This document shows, piece by piece, positions 1 to 10,862 of a DNA stretch of 64,000 nucleotides. The stretch lies in assembly GCA_020631735.1 (NCBI GenBank), contig CM036199.1, positions 22,361,553 to 22,425,552 of the forward strand. The letters run 5' to 3'. The notes beneath the pieces are model-generated. The model saw only the letters and a list, made by a program, of their open reading frames with translations, did not search any database and had not been told where the DNA came from. This DNA comes from Saccharum officinarum (lineage: Eukaryota; Streptophyta; Magnoliopsida; Poales; Poaceae). The position numbers were made by a program, and so were the translations under genes. Position 1 is the first letter of the stretch. Each line of letters begins with the position of its first letter.

Positions 1-1
1 G

Positions 2-1450
2 GAGGATTGCTCCACCTCACGGTCAAGTGATGACAAAGATGATCATATCACAACATCACTTGATAAGAAGAATGATGATAATGCCACAAGTGATGCAAGC
101 AATGATTCTACTCCATGCACACTTGATGGTGAAGATGATGGCTATGAGAGTGATGCTTCAACAAGCTCATCAATATCATCACATGGTAACACTAAGATAC
201 ATGTTGGTGGTTTTGTTGTTAATTGTGATGATCCAAATTTTGAGCTTCTTTATAAACTCTCAAGAGCCTTAAAAAGAGGAATGGAAAAAGCAAGTAAATT
301 GGAAAAAGGAAACTCTTTTCTAAAGACCACATGTGAACAACAAAAGCATCTACTTTATGTTACTACTTGTTCACATGAGGAGCTAAAATTGACTCATGAG
401 GAACTTAGTGTTGCTCATGATAACTTGGTACAAGAACATGCTTTACTCACTAAGAAGCTCTCTAATGAAGAAATCAAATCTAGTGAGAGCTCATCATTTG
501 GGTCAAATGATAAATCACATATTACTAACCCTTGTGATGTAGGCAAGAAGCATGTATCCATCTCTTGTGATGACTTATTATATATGCCATGTTCTTCACA
601 ATTAGATGCTTGTTCTACTTCTATGTCTTGTGAGACTAACCTTTTGAAGGAGAACAATGAGCTCAAAAGTGAAGTGAAGAATTTGAGCAACAAGTTGGAG
701 AGGTGCTACAACTCTAAAATCGCCATTGAGCATATCATGACCAATCAAAGAAGATATGGTGATAAGAGTGGTATTGGCTACAACAAGAGTAAGGGCAAGA
801 TTAAGAAGAAGCAAGATGCAAAGAAGCTATCCCAACTCATGTGCTACCAATGCCATGAAGTGGGACATATTGCCAAATGTTGCCCTACCAAGAAGTCTCA
901 AGTTGAGCCAAAAGCAAAGCCCCAAGATCAAGTCAAGATCAACCATAAAGATGATGATGACTTGATGAAGAAGAAGAAGAAAACAAGAAGGGGTGGTAGA
1001 GCAAGGCATCCAATGCAAATCCAAGATGCCAAGATGATGAGCAAGAATCAAGATGAGAAGAAAATACATGCTCACATCAAGTGCTTCAAATGTGGAGATA
1101 AGACACACTTCGCCTCGGGGTGTCCTACCAAGCTTGAAAAGAAGATTCAAGCAACTCGTGAGAGGCAAGGCAATGAGAAGCAACATATGAGCAAGGAAGA
1201 AAAGGCTCAATCTAAGAGAAGTTGTTACTCATGCCGGAAAAGGGGACACATGGCACATTCATGTCCCCTAGGTAACAATTCTAAGCCTATTTTAATTAAT
1301 AATACTAACATGCTTAGAAAGGATGGCAATGGTACCTCATTTGGTGGAATTGCAAAACATCCCGCTATTCATACTAAGGCAATGCCTAAGTATGTTGCAC
1401 CTAATTTGAGAGGACCCAAACTAGTTTGGGTACCATCAAAGAGTGGATGA
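2..1450 (+). CDS. gag: copia gag polyprotein, C-terminal part with three CCHC zinc knuckles
   Basis: The frame is open from base 2 to the TGA at 1448-1450, about 482 residues, with its N-terminus cut by the window edge. It begins with an acidic Ser/Asp-rich stretch, followed by a helical, Lys/Glu-rich region (about 281-760). Three C-X2-C-X4-H-X4-C knuckles start at 842, 1082 and 1223, separated by very basic linkers; such knuckles bind genomic RNA during packaging. The end (MLRKDGNG, KLVWVP) closely parallels the gag end at 51.55-51.70 kb. There is no frameshift or internal stop, unlike the pol-bearing copia downstream, so this gag could still be translated. No protease or pol follows in any frame. 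Confidence 0.85.
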   Translation, partial: EDCSTSRSSDDKDDHITTSLDKKNDDNATSDASNDSTPCTLDGEDDGYESDASTSSSISSHGNTKIHVGGFVVNCDDPNFELLYKLSRALKRGMEKASKLEKGNSFLKTTCEQQKHLLYVTTCSHEELKLTHEELSVAHDNLVQEHALLTKKLSNEEIKSSESSSFGSNDKSHITNPCDVGKKHVSISCDDLLYMPCSSQLDACSTSMSCETNLLKENNELKSEVKNLSNKLERCYNSKIAIEHIMTNQRRYGDKSGIGYNKSKGKIKKKQDAKKLSQLMCYQCHEVGHIAKCCPTKKSQVEPKAKPQDQVKINHKDDDDLMKKKKKTRRGGRARHPMQIQDAKMMSKNQDEKKIHAHIKCFKCGDKTHFASGCPTKLEKKIQATRERQGNEKQHMSKEEKAQSKRSCYSCRKRGHMAHSCPLGNNSKPILINNTNMLRKDGNGTSFGGIAKHPAIHTKAMPKYVAPNLRGPKLVWVPSKSG

Positions 1451-4400
1451 ATGTGTGTAGGTACCATGGCATTGGAGGCTTGACTCAAATTGATTTCATA
1501 TTTATCATTATATGTTGACTCAAGTATTGAAGCTTATTGCAATTCTATCCCAATGCCAAGTCAAAATGAGTGAAGTCCAAAGTACTACAACATACAAGTG
1601 TCATGATCAAGTTGTGGATGATTTATTGGAATTATTTGATGGCTTGCAAATGTTCAAGTTGAAAGCTTGCTATGAATAATCATGAGCTAACCAAGGTATA
1701 TCTCTTGTTGATTATTTCATTTGGGTGCATATGAGTTGATTGAATTGGATAAATGTGCAATGTTGCTTGCGATGAGATGATTGAATGGATTAAAAGCTTA
1801 GTGATCAAGTTTGGATTGGTTTGTGTTGGATAAATTCATAAGATGACATTTAGTAAGTGGATTGGATGGATATATGTCTTGTGAAAGTATTCAAACAAGT
1901 TAGTTTCAAGTTTGATTCATATTGCTCAATGTATTGAAATCTGTCCAAAATTTAAAATCTGAGCTAGCAGTGATCTTAGCCATGTTTGAGTGAACAAATC
2001 TATTTGTATTGGCTTGAAATTTGGTATACATGCTCTACACTTATGAAAGAAGATGATGTAAAAATTTCATGAGAAGTGGATAAGAGATGCTTCGGTTTTG
2101 GAGTGCATCTTGTCAGCTATAGTGCAGCAGTTTTCAGCATGTAGCAGTGGTGAAAGATTTGATATCTGGTAGCAATCTAGATGTCAAATGAATCTCAAAT
2201 TTTTACAGTTGCTATATGACTTAGTGAATCACATCTCCACCGAATTTTATGGCATTTGGATCTGTACATTGGGAGATATGAATTATTCTTTGAAGGGTAC
2301 AGAATCTGCCAGAAAAGTGACAATCATTGGATTAATCTAGAGTCACTTTAATTGAAAGGTCCTCAAGTTGGAAACATGTTTACAAGTGGTTGAGGTACCT
2401 AAGTTTGGTTTTGGATTGATCTAGAATCATGAAGAGCAATGAGTATGAGAACATTTGATTGTGGAATGTACTTATTTGGTACTCAATTTGAAGATCAAGA
2501 TCAAACTTAAAATGAAGATAAAGTTTAAGTTCTAGTGATGATTAGAGATCATTTGGTAGAAAGAAAAGGACTTAAACAAGTAGAAAGAGTTGGACTCAAA
2601 TATAGATTCAAGGATTATTCATCAAGATTGAGTTCATCATTTGGATCAATCAAATTATATCATTTTAAGTAAATATCAAGAGTGGTTCTTTGGAGAAAGG
2701 TCACTTCTCCCTAGTGAGGGGCTTGCCGCCGTGTGTAGGTGAAACCAAGTTTGGGACTTGGAAGGCTAACATGGAAGTGGTGATCCGAGGAACTTGTGAT
2801 GCTTAGTTGAAGCAATCAAAAGGATTGATCAAGAAAAGCAAGCAACACCCAAAAGAGAGCTAGTCAAATATTTCAAGTAGTATTCTAAGTAGTTCTCTCA
2901 TGCAAGCATTGATCAAAAAGATGAAGCAAGCCAACCACAAGAGATAGTGCACTTGATCATAAGTGGTTTTCATTTCATATGGGTGAAGAATGGATTTATC
3001 TATGATGATTGGTCTTCACCAAGCTTATAAATTGGACTTCACATTGCTATTGGAGTAATGAATTAGAATCTATGTGACTATCCTCTACTCAAATATAGCA
3101 AAGGTATCATTGTAATGTGCATGATCATATCATCCTTTACTAGTATGACATTAGTGCATATAGTACATGCTTATTAGGATCATGCATAACAAATGAAAAG
3201 TTTAAATTCATAGTCTACCACTATTGCTTGAATGGTTAATTGACCTAGTGGTATAAGTATGAATTTGTTCATGAGCTAGTGAACCCAAGTACTTGATCTA
3301 GTTTGGATTGCTAACAAATGACAAGTACAACATTGGCAAGATAACCCTTAGCATAAGGTGTGAAGAAGCTTGTCATTGGATCAAACCGAACTTGGAATCT
3401 TAGGCAAATCAATATAGTTCAAGTCATACAAGAAGCTCATGACAATGATAAGAGTACAAGCACAAGACAACAATGAAAATAGATATCTAGTTTGTTTCAA
3501 GTAGTATCTAGACTCAACTTAATCTTCCAAGTGGTATTCACTAGTGGTGTCTAGATCATGATCTACAAGTGATATCTTACAAGTGGTACTCATGAAGATA
3601 GAAAATGTTCAAGAAGTGAATATTATTGCCAAATCCTTCAAAGTGAATCCATACTAGAAAATTCTTTCAAATGGTATCACATTTCTACTCATGGTATCTT
3701 CACGTGGTATCATTCATGCAAGACGATGGTTTCACAAGTGATCCTCAACCTTAAGTGATCAAATCAAGAAATGCTACCCTCATCTCCAAGTGGTATCTCA
3801 AGTGAATGACACATGCTATGACATAGGGGGAGGAGCCCCACCAATTGGTATCAAGGTCAAAGATCCTATGTGGAATCTCAAGAGCAACCATAAAGTTTGT
3901 CATTCCAACATATGTGGTAATGTCCATCAAAAATGCAATATTCAAGTCTTAACCATCTACCCCAATACAAGCCTTTGTATCAATTGAGAAAGAACACCTT
4001 TTATGGAAATTGATGACAAAGGGGGAGAAGTTGTACAAAGATATGAAAAGCCTTTTGAGCTTTGGGGAGAAATTGGAAAGATCGGACATGTACATGGACA
4101 AAGAGGGAGCAACATTGAAGAATGTAAGGGGATCAAACATTCTTGGACAAAGAAAGCACACAAGTAGGGGGAGCAAGCTCATGAACTTTGATTGATTACA
4201 TTTGATATGTGCATAATTCATGTGTTTGCTTGCATTGCATAAAGTTCTTAAATTCAATATGCATGCTTGTGTGGTGTATGCTAGTTATAGAACTTAAATG
4301 ATGATTTGATAACTAGCATGCATAGGTTGTTAGCTAGACTTATGATTATCATGCAAAAACTAGAACCTTGCTTATAATGTTGATCTCACGAGGTTTCTAG

Positions 4401-4735
4401 TGTTTTTGATGTCTAGCTACTCATGATGCTAAGGATGATGGCAAACTTATGATTTTCAAATGGTATCAAGCTACTAATTGGTATCAAGCTACAAAGGTTT
4501 ATTCTATACACCTTAGCATCACTTAGTAGTGCTAACCCTCCCACAAATTTCATATTTATGCATATGTGCAAGCTTGAAACCAAACCATTTGAGCACATAT
4601 GTAGGGGGTTATCACTACCAAGTCGGATTTTATGGTGCTTATCCAAATTCTAACATAGAGCTTAAATGTTGGATAAGTGGCATAAAGTCCAAAAGAACTT
4701 ATTTTCCATATCTTTGTAGAGTTGTCATCAATTAC
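1451..4735 (+). other. non-coding interior of the gag-only copia element
   Basis: AT-rich sequence with no long open frame and no recognisable pol motif on either strand. It is rich in short phrases of the type AAGTGGTATC and TTGGTATCAAG, with seven exact TGGTATC copies between 3672 and 4485. Several GGGGGAG purine tracts occur (about 3826, 4020, 4167) before the final one at 4741. I see no gene here. Confidence 0.6.
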
Positions 4736-4750
4736 CAAAAAGGGGGAGAT
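4736..4750 (+). other. polypurine tract of the 5' copia element
   Basis: An A5-G5-AGA-type purine run lies immediately upstream of the LTR start TGAAAGG. This is the expected plus-strand primer site for copia reverse transcription. Confidence 0.8.
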
Positions 4751-7206
4751 TGAAAGGTCCTTGTTTGGTTTTGGTAATTGAGTGACAACTTAGGTGGACT
4801 AATATGTGGTTATGTGAGATACACAGGAGATTAGTCCACATGTGATGGTGTCATGAAGGAGCTCATTGCATATGAGACATGACATGGAGTCATGTGACCA
4901 AGGTGGAGAAGATCAAGATGAGGCTTGGCTTGATGGACCGGTTGCTAGGGTGAAGGGCAAGTTGTGTGATGGCTTGGCGCCGAAGGACCGAGGCAACGGT
5001 GAAGAGCAAGTGAGGTCAAGATCGATGAACCAATACGGTCATGTGATGATATGAAGTGGATCATATCATTTGTGATATGGTTGGTGCATGTGTTGCATCA
5101 ACGTCGGAGGAGATGGAGTGGAATGCGCAAGGCAAAGGTATAACCTAGGGCATTTCCATTTCACCGGTCATAGGTGTGTAGAGAAGTTTATGACCGGGTT
5201 TAGGATAGATGGCCGTACTATCAAGAGGGGCAAACTTGTTTGCATATCGGTCATCTAGTGCCACTCGTGTGATCTATCTATGCATCGTTGCTAGGATCGA
5301 GTGGCGTGGCAAGTTGAGTGGTTAACTCCTTCAGTAAAATGATTATGAAAATGCTAACACACGTGCACAAGGTGGTGGTCAATTGTTGGTGTTGGCACAT
5401 TTACGAAGGCGATGAAGTTTAAGCGGTAGAGAGGATTTGGGTTCCTCTCTCCCTCCCGCCGAGCTTTGCGAGCACGGGATTCAGGCGTTTTTGAGAAGTT
5501 GAAATGCCTATTTTCCACTACGCTGGAAGTCGGAAAAGAAACGGAGGCGAACGGAGGTCACAGAGGTGACCGGACGCGGTCATGGTATGACCGGACACGT
5601 CCAGTCACTACAGCGCAGGCGCGGGTGCTAGGGTTTGCAACCGGCGCGTCCGGTCACTCGCGGGACCGGCGCGTTCGGTCAGGTGTCCAGAGGAAACTGA
5701 GTACGATCGGACGCGAGGCGCGTCCGGTCACACATGATCGGACGCGTCCGATCGTTGAAGGAGCTTACTGGACTCTAACCGGACACGGGCACTGTCGCGT
5801 CCGGTCATCGCAAGGAGCGCGTCCGGTCGTTGCGTCGCAGGCGCGTGGGTCAGTGCGATCGGCGCGTCCGGTCGTTCGACAGGCGCGTCCGGTCATCGGG
5901 ACCGGCGCGTCCGGTCGTTGCCTGGGGCGCGTCCGGTCATTGTTTTGACCGTTGGGGTCAGTGACCGTTGGAGGATCTAACGGTCGCATTTGAATTCGAG
6001 GGACACGTGGACGTCGCAGGGTGACCGGACGCGGTGAAGCGCGTCCGGTCAGTTATGACCGGCGCGTCCGGTCGTCCCGAAATCTGCCCAGTGAAGGGGT
6101 AACGACTCTATTTGACTGTGGGGTTATAAATAGATGCCTTGGTCGGCTGTGGCCGTGAGCGGAGCACACTATAGTCTTTGTGACTTGTGTGGTAGTGCTT
6201 GGGAGCCCTCTAACTCACTCATGCTTGATAGTGTTCATCGGATCGAGTGAGAGAGCGATTCTAGTGCATTGCTTTGAGAGATAGCATCGTGTGGCACTAG
6301 GTGATCGTGTTGCAAGCCGGTGGTGCTTGTTACTCTTGGAGGTTGCCACCTCCTAGACGGCTTGGTGGCTTGTGGCTCCGTCGAAGCTCGCAAGAAGATT
6401 GTGCGAGGCTCCGGAGAAGCTTTGTGAGGGGGATTGTGCTCACCCCGCGGGGATCGCGAAGAGCAACTCTAGTTGAGCGTGTCATTGAGCTACCACACTT
6501 TATGGTAGGTTCTTGCGGTGCCTTTTGAGAGGCTCGGTGTGTGACCGATTAGCCGCCGAACCACGAAGTGTTGGTCGACACAACGGGGACGTAGCTTGGT
6601 GGCAACCAAGTGAACCTCGGGAGAAAATCACCGTGTCAACATTGTCTACTCTTCTCGGTGGTTTGCTTTCATACAACACAAGCTTGTATTTACTTTCATA
6701 TAAACTTGTGCTTGTGTAGTTGCTCTTGTTCTAGTTGTGCTTGTGTAGCTAGCTAGATATCTTCTTGCGTGTGTAGCTAGAAGTATCCCCTTTGCGTGGC
6801 TAATTTGATTTGTGTAACCTTGTTAGTCACATTGCTTAGTTTGTGTAGCTAAGTGATTTGCGCTCTCTAATTTGGCATTAGTTGCCTTGTTATTGAGCAT
6901 TGCTAGTGAGCTTAGGCTTTGTGCGCTTTGCTTACTAGAATTGTGTAGGAGCTCCCTCTTGCTTGCAAAGTACTAGTGCATAGGTTTATGTGACCTTGCT
7001 CTAGAATTAAATAGGAGAGCTCTTGCTAAGGAAAGCACCTTAGTTGCTTAATTAGGATCTTTATGAGGTGCTTGTGAACTTAGTTAGAGGGGTGAAGTCT
7101 TGGCTAGACCGATAAGTTTAATTCCGCATTTGTTTTGGTTAGCCAACACGCTTAAGTTTTAGAAAGGACTATTCACCCCCCTCTAGTCCGCCATCTCGAC
7201 CCTTCA
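4751..7206 (+). repeat. 3' LTR of the gag-only copia element
   Basis: Starts TGAAAGG right after the polypurine tract and ends CCCTTCA, giving near-inverted termini; length 2456 bp. It contains a CG-rich array (5571-6080), a TATA box at 6125-6132 and a typical T/G-rich U5. Its first 40 bases and the CACCCCCCTCTAG-type end match the solo LTR at 18606-20710 and the LTR fragment ending at 10111, so these are related families. No target-site duplication can be scored because the 5' LTR is outside the window. Confidence 0.8.
5571..6132 (+). promoter_or_regulatory. LTR promoter: CG-rich GCGTCCGGTC array plus TATA box
   Basis: About eleven copies of GCGTCCGGTC or close variants, several arranged as the palindrome GACGCGTCCG-type, occur between 5571 and 6080. 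They are followed by a short conserved spacer and TATAAATA at 6125-6132. The placement directly upstream of TATA suggests a U3 enhancer-like block; this function is inferred from position. Confidence 0.6.
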
Positions 7207-8984
7207 CCCGTTTTGAAAACGTAGTTTCTTCGGTTTAAATGAAAAATACGTTTTCAGATTAATTACAGATTTGCCACTGCAGTAAAACGCTTATAAAATC
7301 GTCGTTTTAGCTCCGATTCGACCCGTTCAACTTGCGTTAGTTTTGTAATTTCATAATCTACGCATTAGTGCTACTGTTAGACCTGTTAGAAGCTTTTGAA
7401 TTTCTCAATTAAGTCTAGTTTGTTAGCTAGCTTTTGGGAACCTTATATAGCTCGTAACTTTTGCGTTATAGCTCTGAATTTCGTGAACTTCGTGTTGATG
7501 TGATCGTAGCAAGACGTAGAATATTTTCATAAACTTTTTATCTTGTTTTTATACTGCTGGTGTACTGTTCTAATTATAGGTTTGTTTGCTATGCATGAAT
7601 GCTCCTGAAATGTGTATGTTGCCGTGTTGGTCGAGTTCAGACGGTGAAGAGTACATTGGGAACCAGGAGTACTTCGAAGACCAACAGGACCAGCAGGAGT
7701 GTGAACCAAGGCAAGTATAGCATGGGCCTACCTTGATTCCTATTCATTATATAATCTACTCATTTATGCATGTGTCTAATAATGCTCGACTATAAGGACA
7801 TCCTAGCCATTGATGACTTATACCTTGATGCCTATGGGTTTTATTGCATATGGGTAGAATGCTAGTGCTCTATTTAAACATGATCAATACTATGATTAAT
7901 GGAACAAACGGATAAACATGATGGTAATAATTGAAATATAGAGTGATGGTGCAAATGATGTCGATCATGTTGCCCTAAACTCTCCGTAAGGACTTATCTG
8001 TAGGGCAAAAGCTGGGACATGCAGTGCAACCGTGAGAGTTATATGGCTCTGACTTTAGCTCAGTAATAGGATCTTTTCTAGCTTGTTAGAGGTTACCTGA
8101 AAGGGCGCAAGAGGGGCTTGCCACTTTGGGTATAGAACTGCCTCTGTTCTTGTGTGTATAGCCTGCGGGAATTGTGCCACAGAAAGGGGGGTTCTCTATA
8201 TCTGCCTACCGAGGAAACCTCGCGGCCCTAACTTGTTAGACGAGACCTATAGAAGGCTTCATAGTGTACCCTGCCCGCTCACCTTGGAAGTGTTATGGGA
8301 GTAATTAACCCGGGCATATGGGCAACACGATTCACGGGTAAAGATGCACAACCTCTGTAGAGTGTAAACTGTTATAACAGCCATGCTCACGGTCATGGGC
8401 GGCCCAGAAAACTCACAGAATAAATGGTCACTTGTGAAGATGTTGTTCATGGTGAACTATGATGGTATTATGATGATGAGGACGACGATGATGATATAAT
8501 GTTGCTCAATGACTCTATTTAATTCTAGTATATGATCATGTGGGTTAATTTGGGAGCTTAAGCATAATTTGATATTGATCAATAACAAAATGTTGACTTA
8601 CTAAAATGCTAAATGCAGTAAACCGTGTCTGCTTTTTGAGCCTCATGAATCCCCATGTTATGCTTGTGGAGTACAAAATGTACTCACGCTTGTTTATTTT
8701 CAATATTTTGGAAAAATCCTGGATGGGTACCAGACTGCCAGAGATTGGAGCAGATAGGCTTGTGATCAACCAGTCAGTTGTCCCTGTGGAGTGGAGTCTT
8801 CACCTAAAGACCGGAGTTGTCTTTCTGCTGTTTGCTATCTAAGGTTATATCTTTTATAATAAGTACGTTATATATTAAGCATTGTCATTTGATATTACCC
8901 TTATTTGTAGCTATATGTGAGATTTGACTTCCTGGGCTCACATATGGTGTGTATCTGGTTTTGTTCTTAAAACCAGGTTTTACA
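7207..8984 (+). repeat. Ty3/Gypsy-type LTR, 3' portion
   Basis: Non-coding sequence ending with GACTTCCTGGG, a CACATATGGTG block and TAAAACCAGG just before 8984. The same terminal block occurs inverted at 41678 onward, where it finishes in a TGTAACACC LTR terminus. It is therefore the 3' part of a Gypsy-like LTR; its 5' part appears interrupted by the copia element ending at 7206. No gene is seen. Family assignment is tentative. Confidence 0.45.
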
Positions 8985-10111
8985 TGAGAGCTTCGAGAGC
9001 ATCTCCTCCCTCTTCTCTCCTTCTCCAAGCTTGGTGCTCATTCATGAGAGGATTTGGGGGAAACCCTAGCGTGTGCATTTGAGGTTGCATATTTGGTGGC
9101 ACTAGGTGGTGATTGTGATTGTTGATTTCTTGTTACTCTTGGTGATTGCCGTCACCTAGACGGTTGGTGATTTGTTGATTGGTGAGAGGATTTGGTGATT
9201 GTGTCTGTGCCCAATCAAGAATTATATTTGTGAGGGGTTCTTGACCTTTTCCCCATGGGAGATTGCAAAAGGTACTCTAGTGGATTGCTTGTGTCATTGA
9301 GTTACCCTTACTTGTGGGTAAGTTCTTGCGGTGTCCATTTGTTGGGTTAGGTTTGTGAAACACTTATTAGCCGGCGAACCACCAAGTGTGTGGTCGACAC
9401 AATGGGGACTAGCGTGCTGGCAAGCACGTGAACCTCAGGAGAAAAAACATTATGCCATTTGTCTCCTTGGTTCACTTGATATTAATTATTTGATTGATTG
9501 ATCTTCACTTGCTGAGATTGGTATCTATCCCTATCACTTGCATTTACATTTCGATATACTTGTGTAGTGGTAGAAGTAACTAGAATTGCTTAGTTGAGTA
9601 GCTAGAAGTAATTAGTAGTAATTCTTGTGCTAGCTAGCTCACTAGTGTAGAATTAGCAACCTAGACCTTTGTGTGCCATAGAGATTATAATTCACTAGAA
9701 TTGATTGGATAGGTGGCTTGCATCATTTGGTATAGCTAGAGCAAAACTTGCTATCGCCATTTGTTGTACTAATCATTTTTCTCTAGTGATTTGTAGAATT
9801 TTTATTAAGCTATTCATCCCCTCTAGCCATTTAGAACCTTTTCGTAGCCTTGTTATTGAGAACTACTAGTTGGCTTAGGCTTTGTGTGCTTTGCTCACTG
9901 GCTTGTGTAGGAGCTCCCTGGTTGCTTGAGTACTTGTTGCATACCTTAGTTGCTATATTGGGATCTTTATAAGGTGCTTAAAAATATAGATAGAGGGGTG
10001 TAGTCTTGGCTAGACCGATAGTTTTAATTATGTATTTATTTCGGTTAGCCAGCACGATTAATTTTTAGAAAGAACTATTCACCCCCTCTAGTCCGCCATC
10101 TCAACCCTACA
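8985..10111 (+). repeat. truncated copia LTR (R-U5 part)
   Basis: Shares the order of motifs of the LTR at 4751-7206: the CACTAGGTG phrase, CTTGTTACTCTTGG, the CACCTAGACGG phrase, the GTCGACACAA phrase and the end CACCCCCTCTAGTCCGCC followed by CCCTACA. The U3 half with its CG-rich array and TATA box is missing, so it abuts the Gypsy LTR end directly. Confidence 0.65.
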
Positions 10112-10113
10112 AC

Positions 10114-10862
10114 AGTCTGTCCTATGAGAGCCTAGTTCCAAGATGCGTTCCAGGCACCACTCACCAACAAACTAAACACACTAAAGGTATTGAAGCAATT
10201 TTATAACCAAACAAGGAGTTTAGCAAAGTATTAACTTACCTTCATTAGTTCTGTTGTTAACTTTAGTTTTCAAGTAAAAATACTGTCTAAAAAGGCATGA
10301 ATGCATGCATGTCTTTTATTTTGGTTATCAATTACATGACTCATTTTGGGCAAGATGATTTTTAAATGGCATGCATAGATAAGGATTAAAAGTGATATCC
10401 GTTCACTAAGTGATATTCGTGTATTTTAATGTAGATAAAGATATTAAAAGTAAAATAGGGACTGTTAGAGTGCAGAGTTAAATATTATAAGATCTCTTGT
10501 TTTTTGTATTTTTATTTCATACGATATGGCTTCATGTAGGCAACCAAACACTTTCTATTCTCAACCAAGCTATATACATTTAGACAACTAAACAACAACT
10601 TGCATCTCCATAGTCTGTCCTACGCGAGCCAGGCTCCACTTACCAACAAACCAAACATGCTGAAGGTATTGAAGCAATTTTATGACCAAATAAGGAGTTT
10701 AGCAAACTAACTTACCCCTCAATATAATTAGTTAGTTCCATTGCTAACTTCCTTATTAGTTTCCTAGTAATACTGTCGAAAAAGGAGTGAATCGTGCATG
10801 TCATTTATTTCAGTTATCAATTACATGAGTTATTTTGGACAAGACGATGTTCAAAAGGCATG
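10114..10862. repeat. 498-bp-offset direct repeat, second copy cut by Gypsy element
   Basis: Copy A (10114-10373) and copy B (10612-10862) share AGTCTGTCCTA, GGTATTGAAGCAATTTTAT, GGAGTTTAGCAAA and CAATTACATGA in the same order, with scattered substitutions and small indels. The 238-bp spacer is unique. Copy B stops at the start of the reverse Gypsy element. No coding content is visible. Confidence 0.7.

Larger units (their letters stand above)
1..7206 (+). mobile_element. Ty1-copia (SIRE/Maximus-like) element without pol, 3' part
   Basis: The order is gag C-terminus (2-1450), about 3.3 kb with no reverse transcriptase, integrase or protease coding, a polypurine tract (4736-4750) and an LTR (4751-7206). 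The 5' LTR and gag N-terminus lie outside the window. The gag resembles that of the copia element at 49.3 kb, including a C-terminal MLRKDxNG motif and a VWVP-type end. A structure of gag plus LTRs without pol fits the non-autonomous TR-GAG class known from angiosperms; whether pol is absent from the whole family or deleted here cannot be told from one copy. Confidence 0.75.

Noticed and set aside
5571..6080. CG-rich array considered as a CpG-island promoter of a host gene
   Set aside because: It sits inside an LTR before the LTR's own TATA box, and the same layout occurs in two other copia LTRs.
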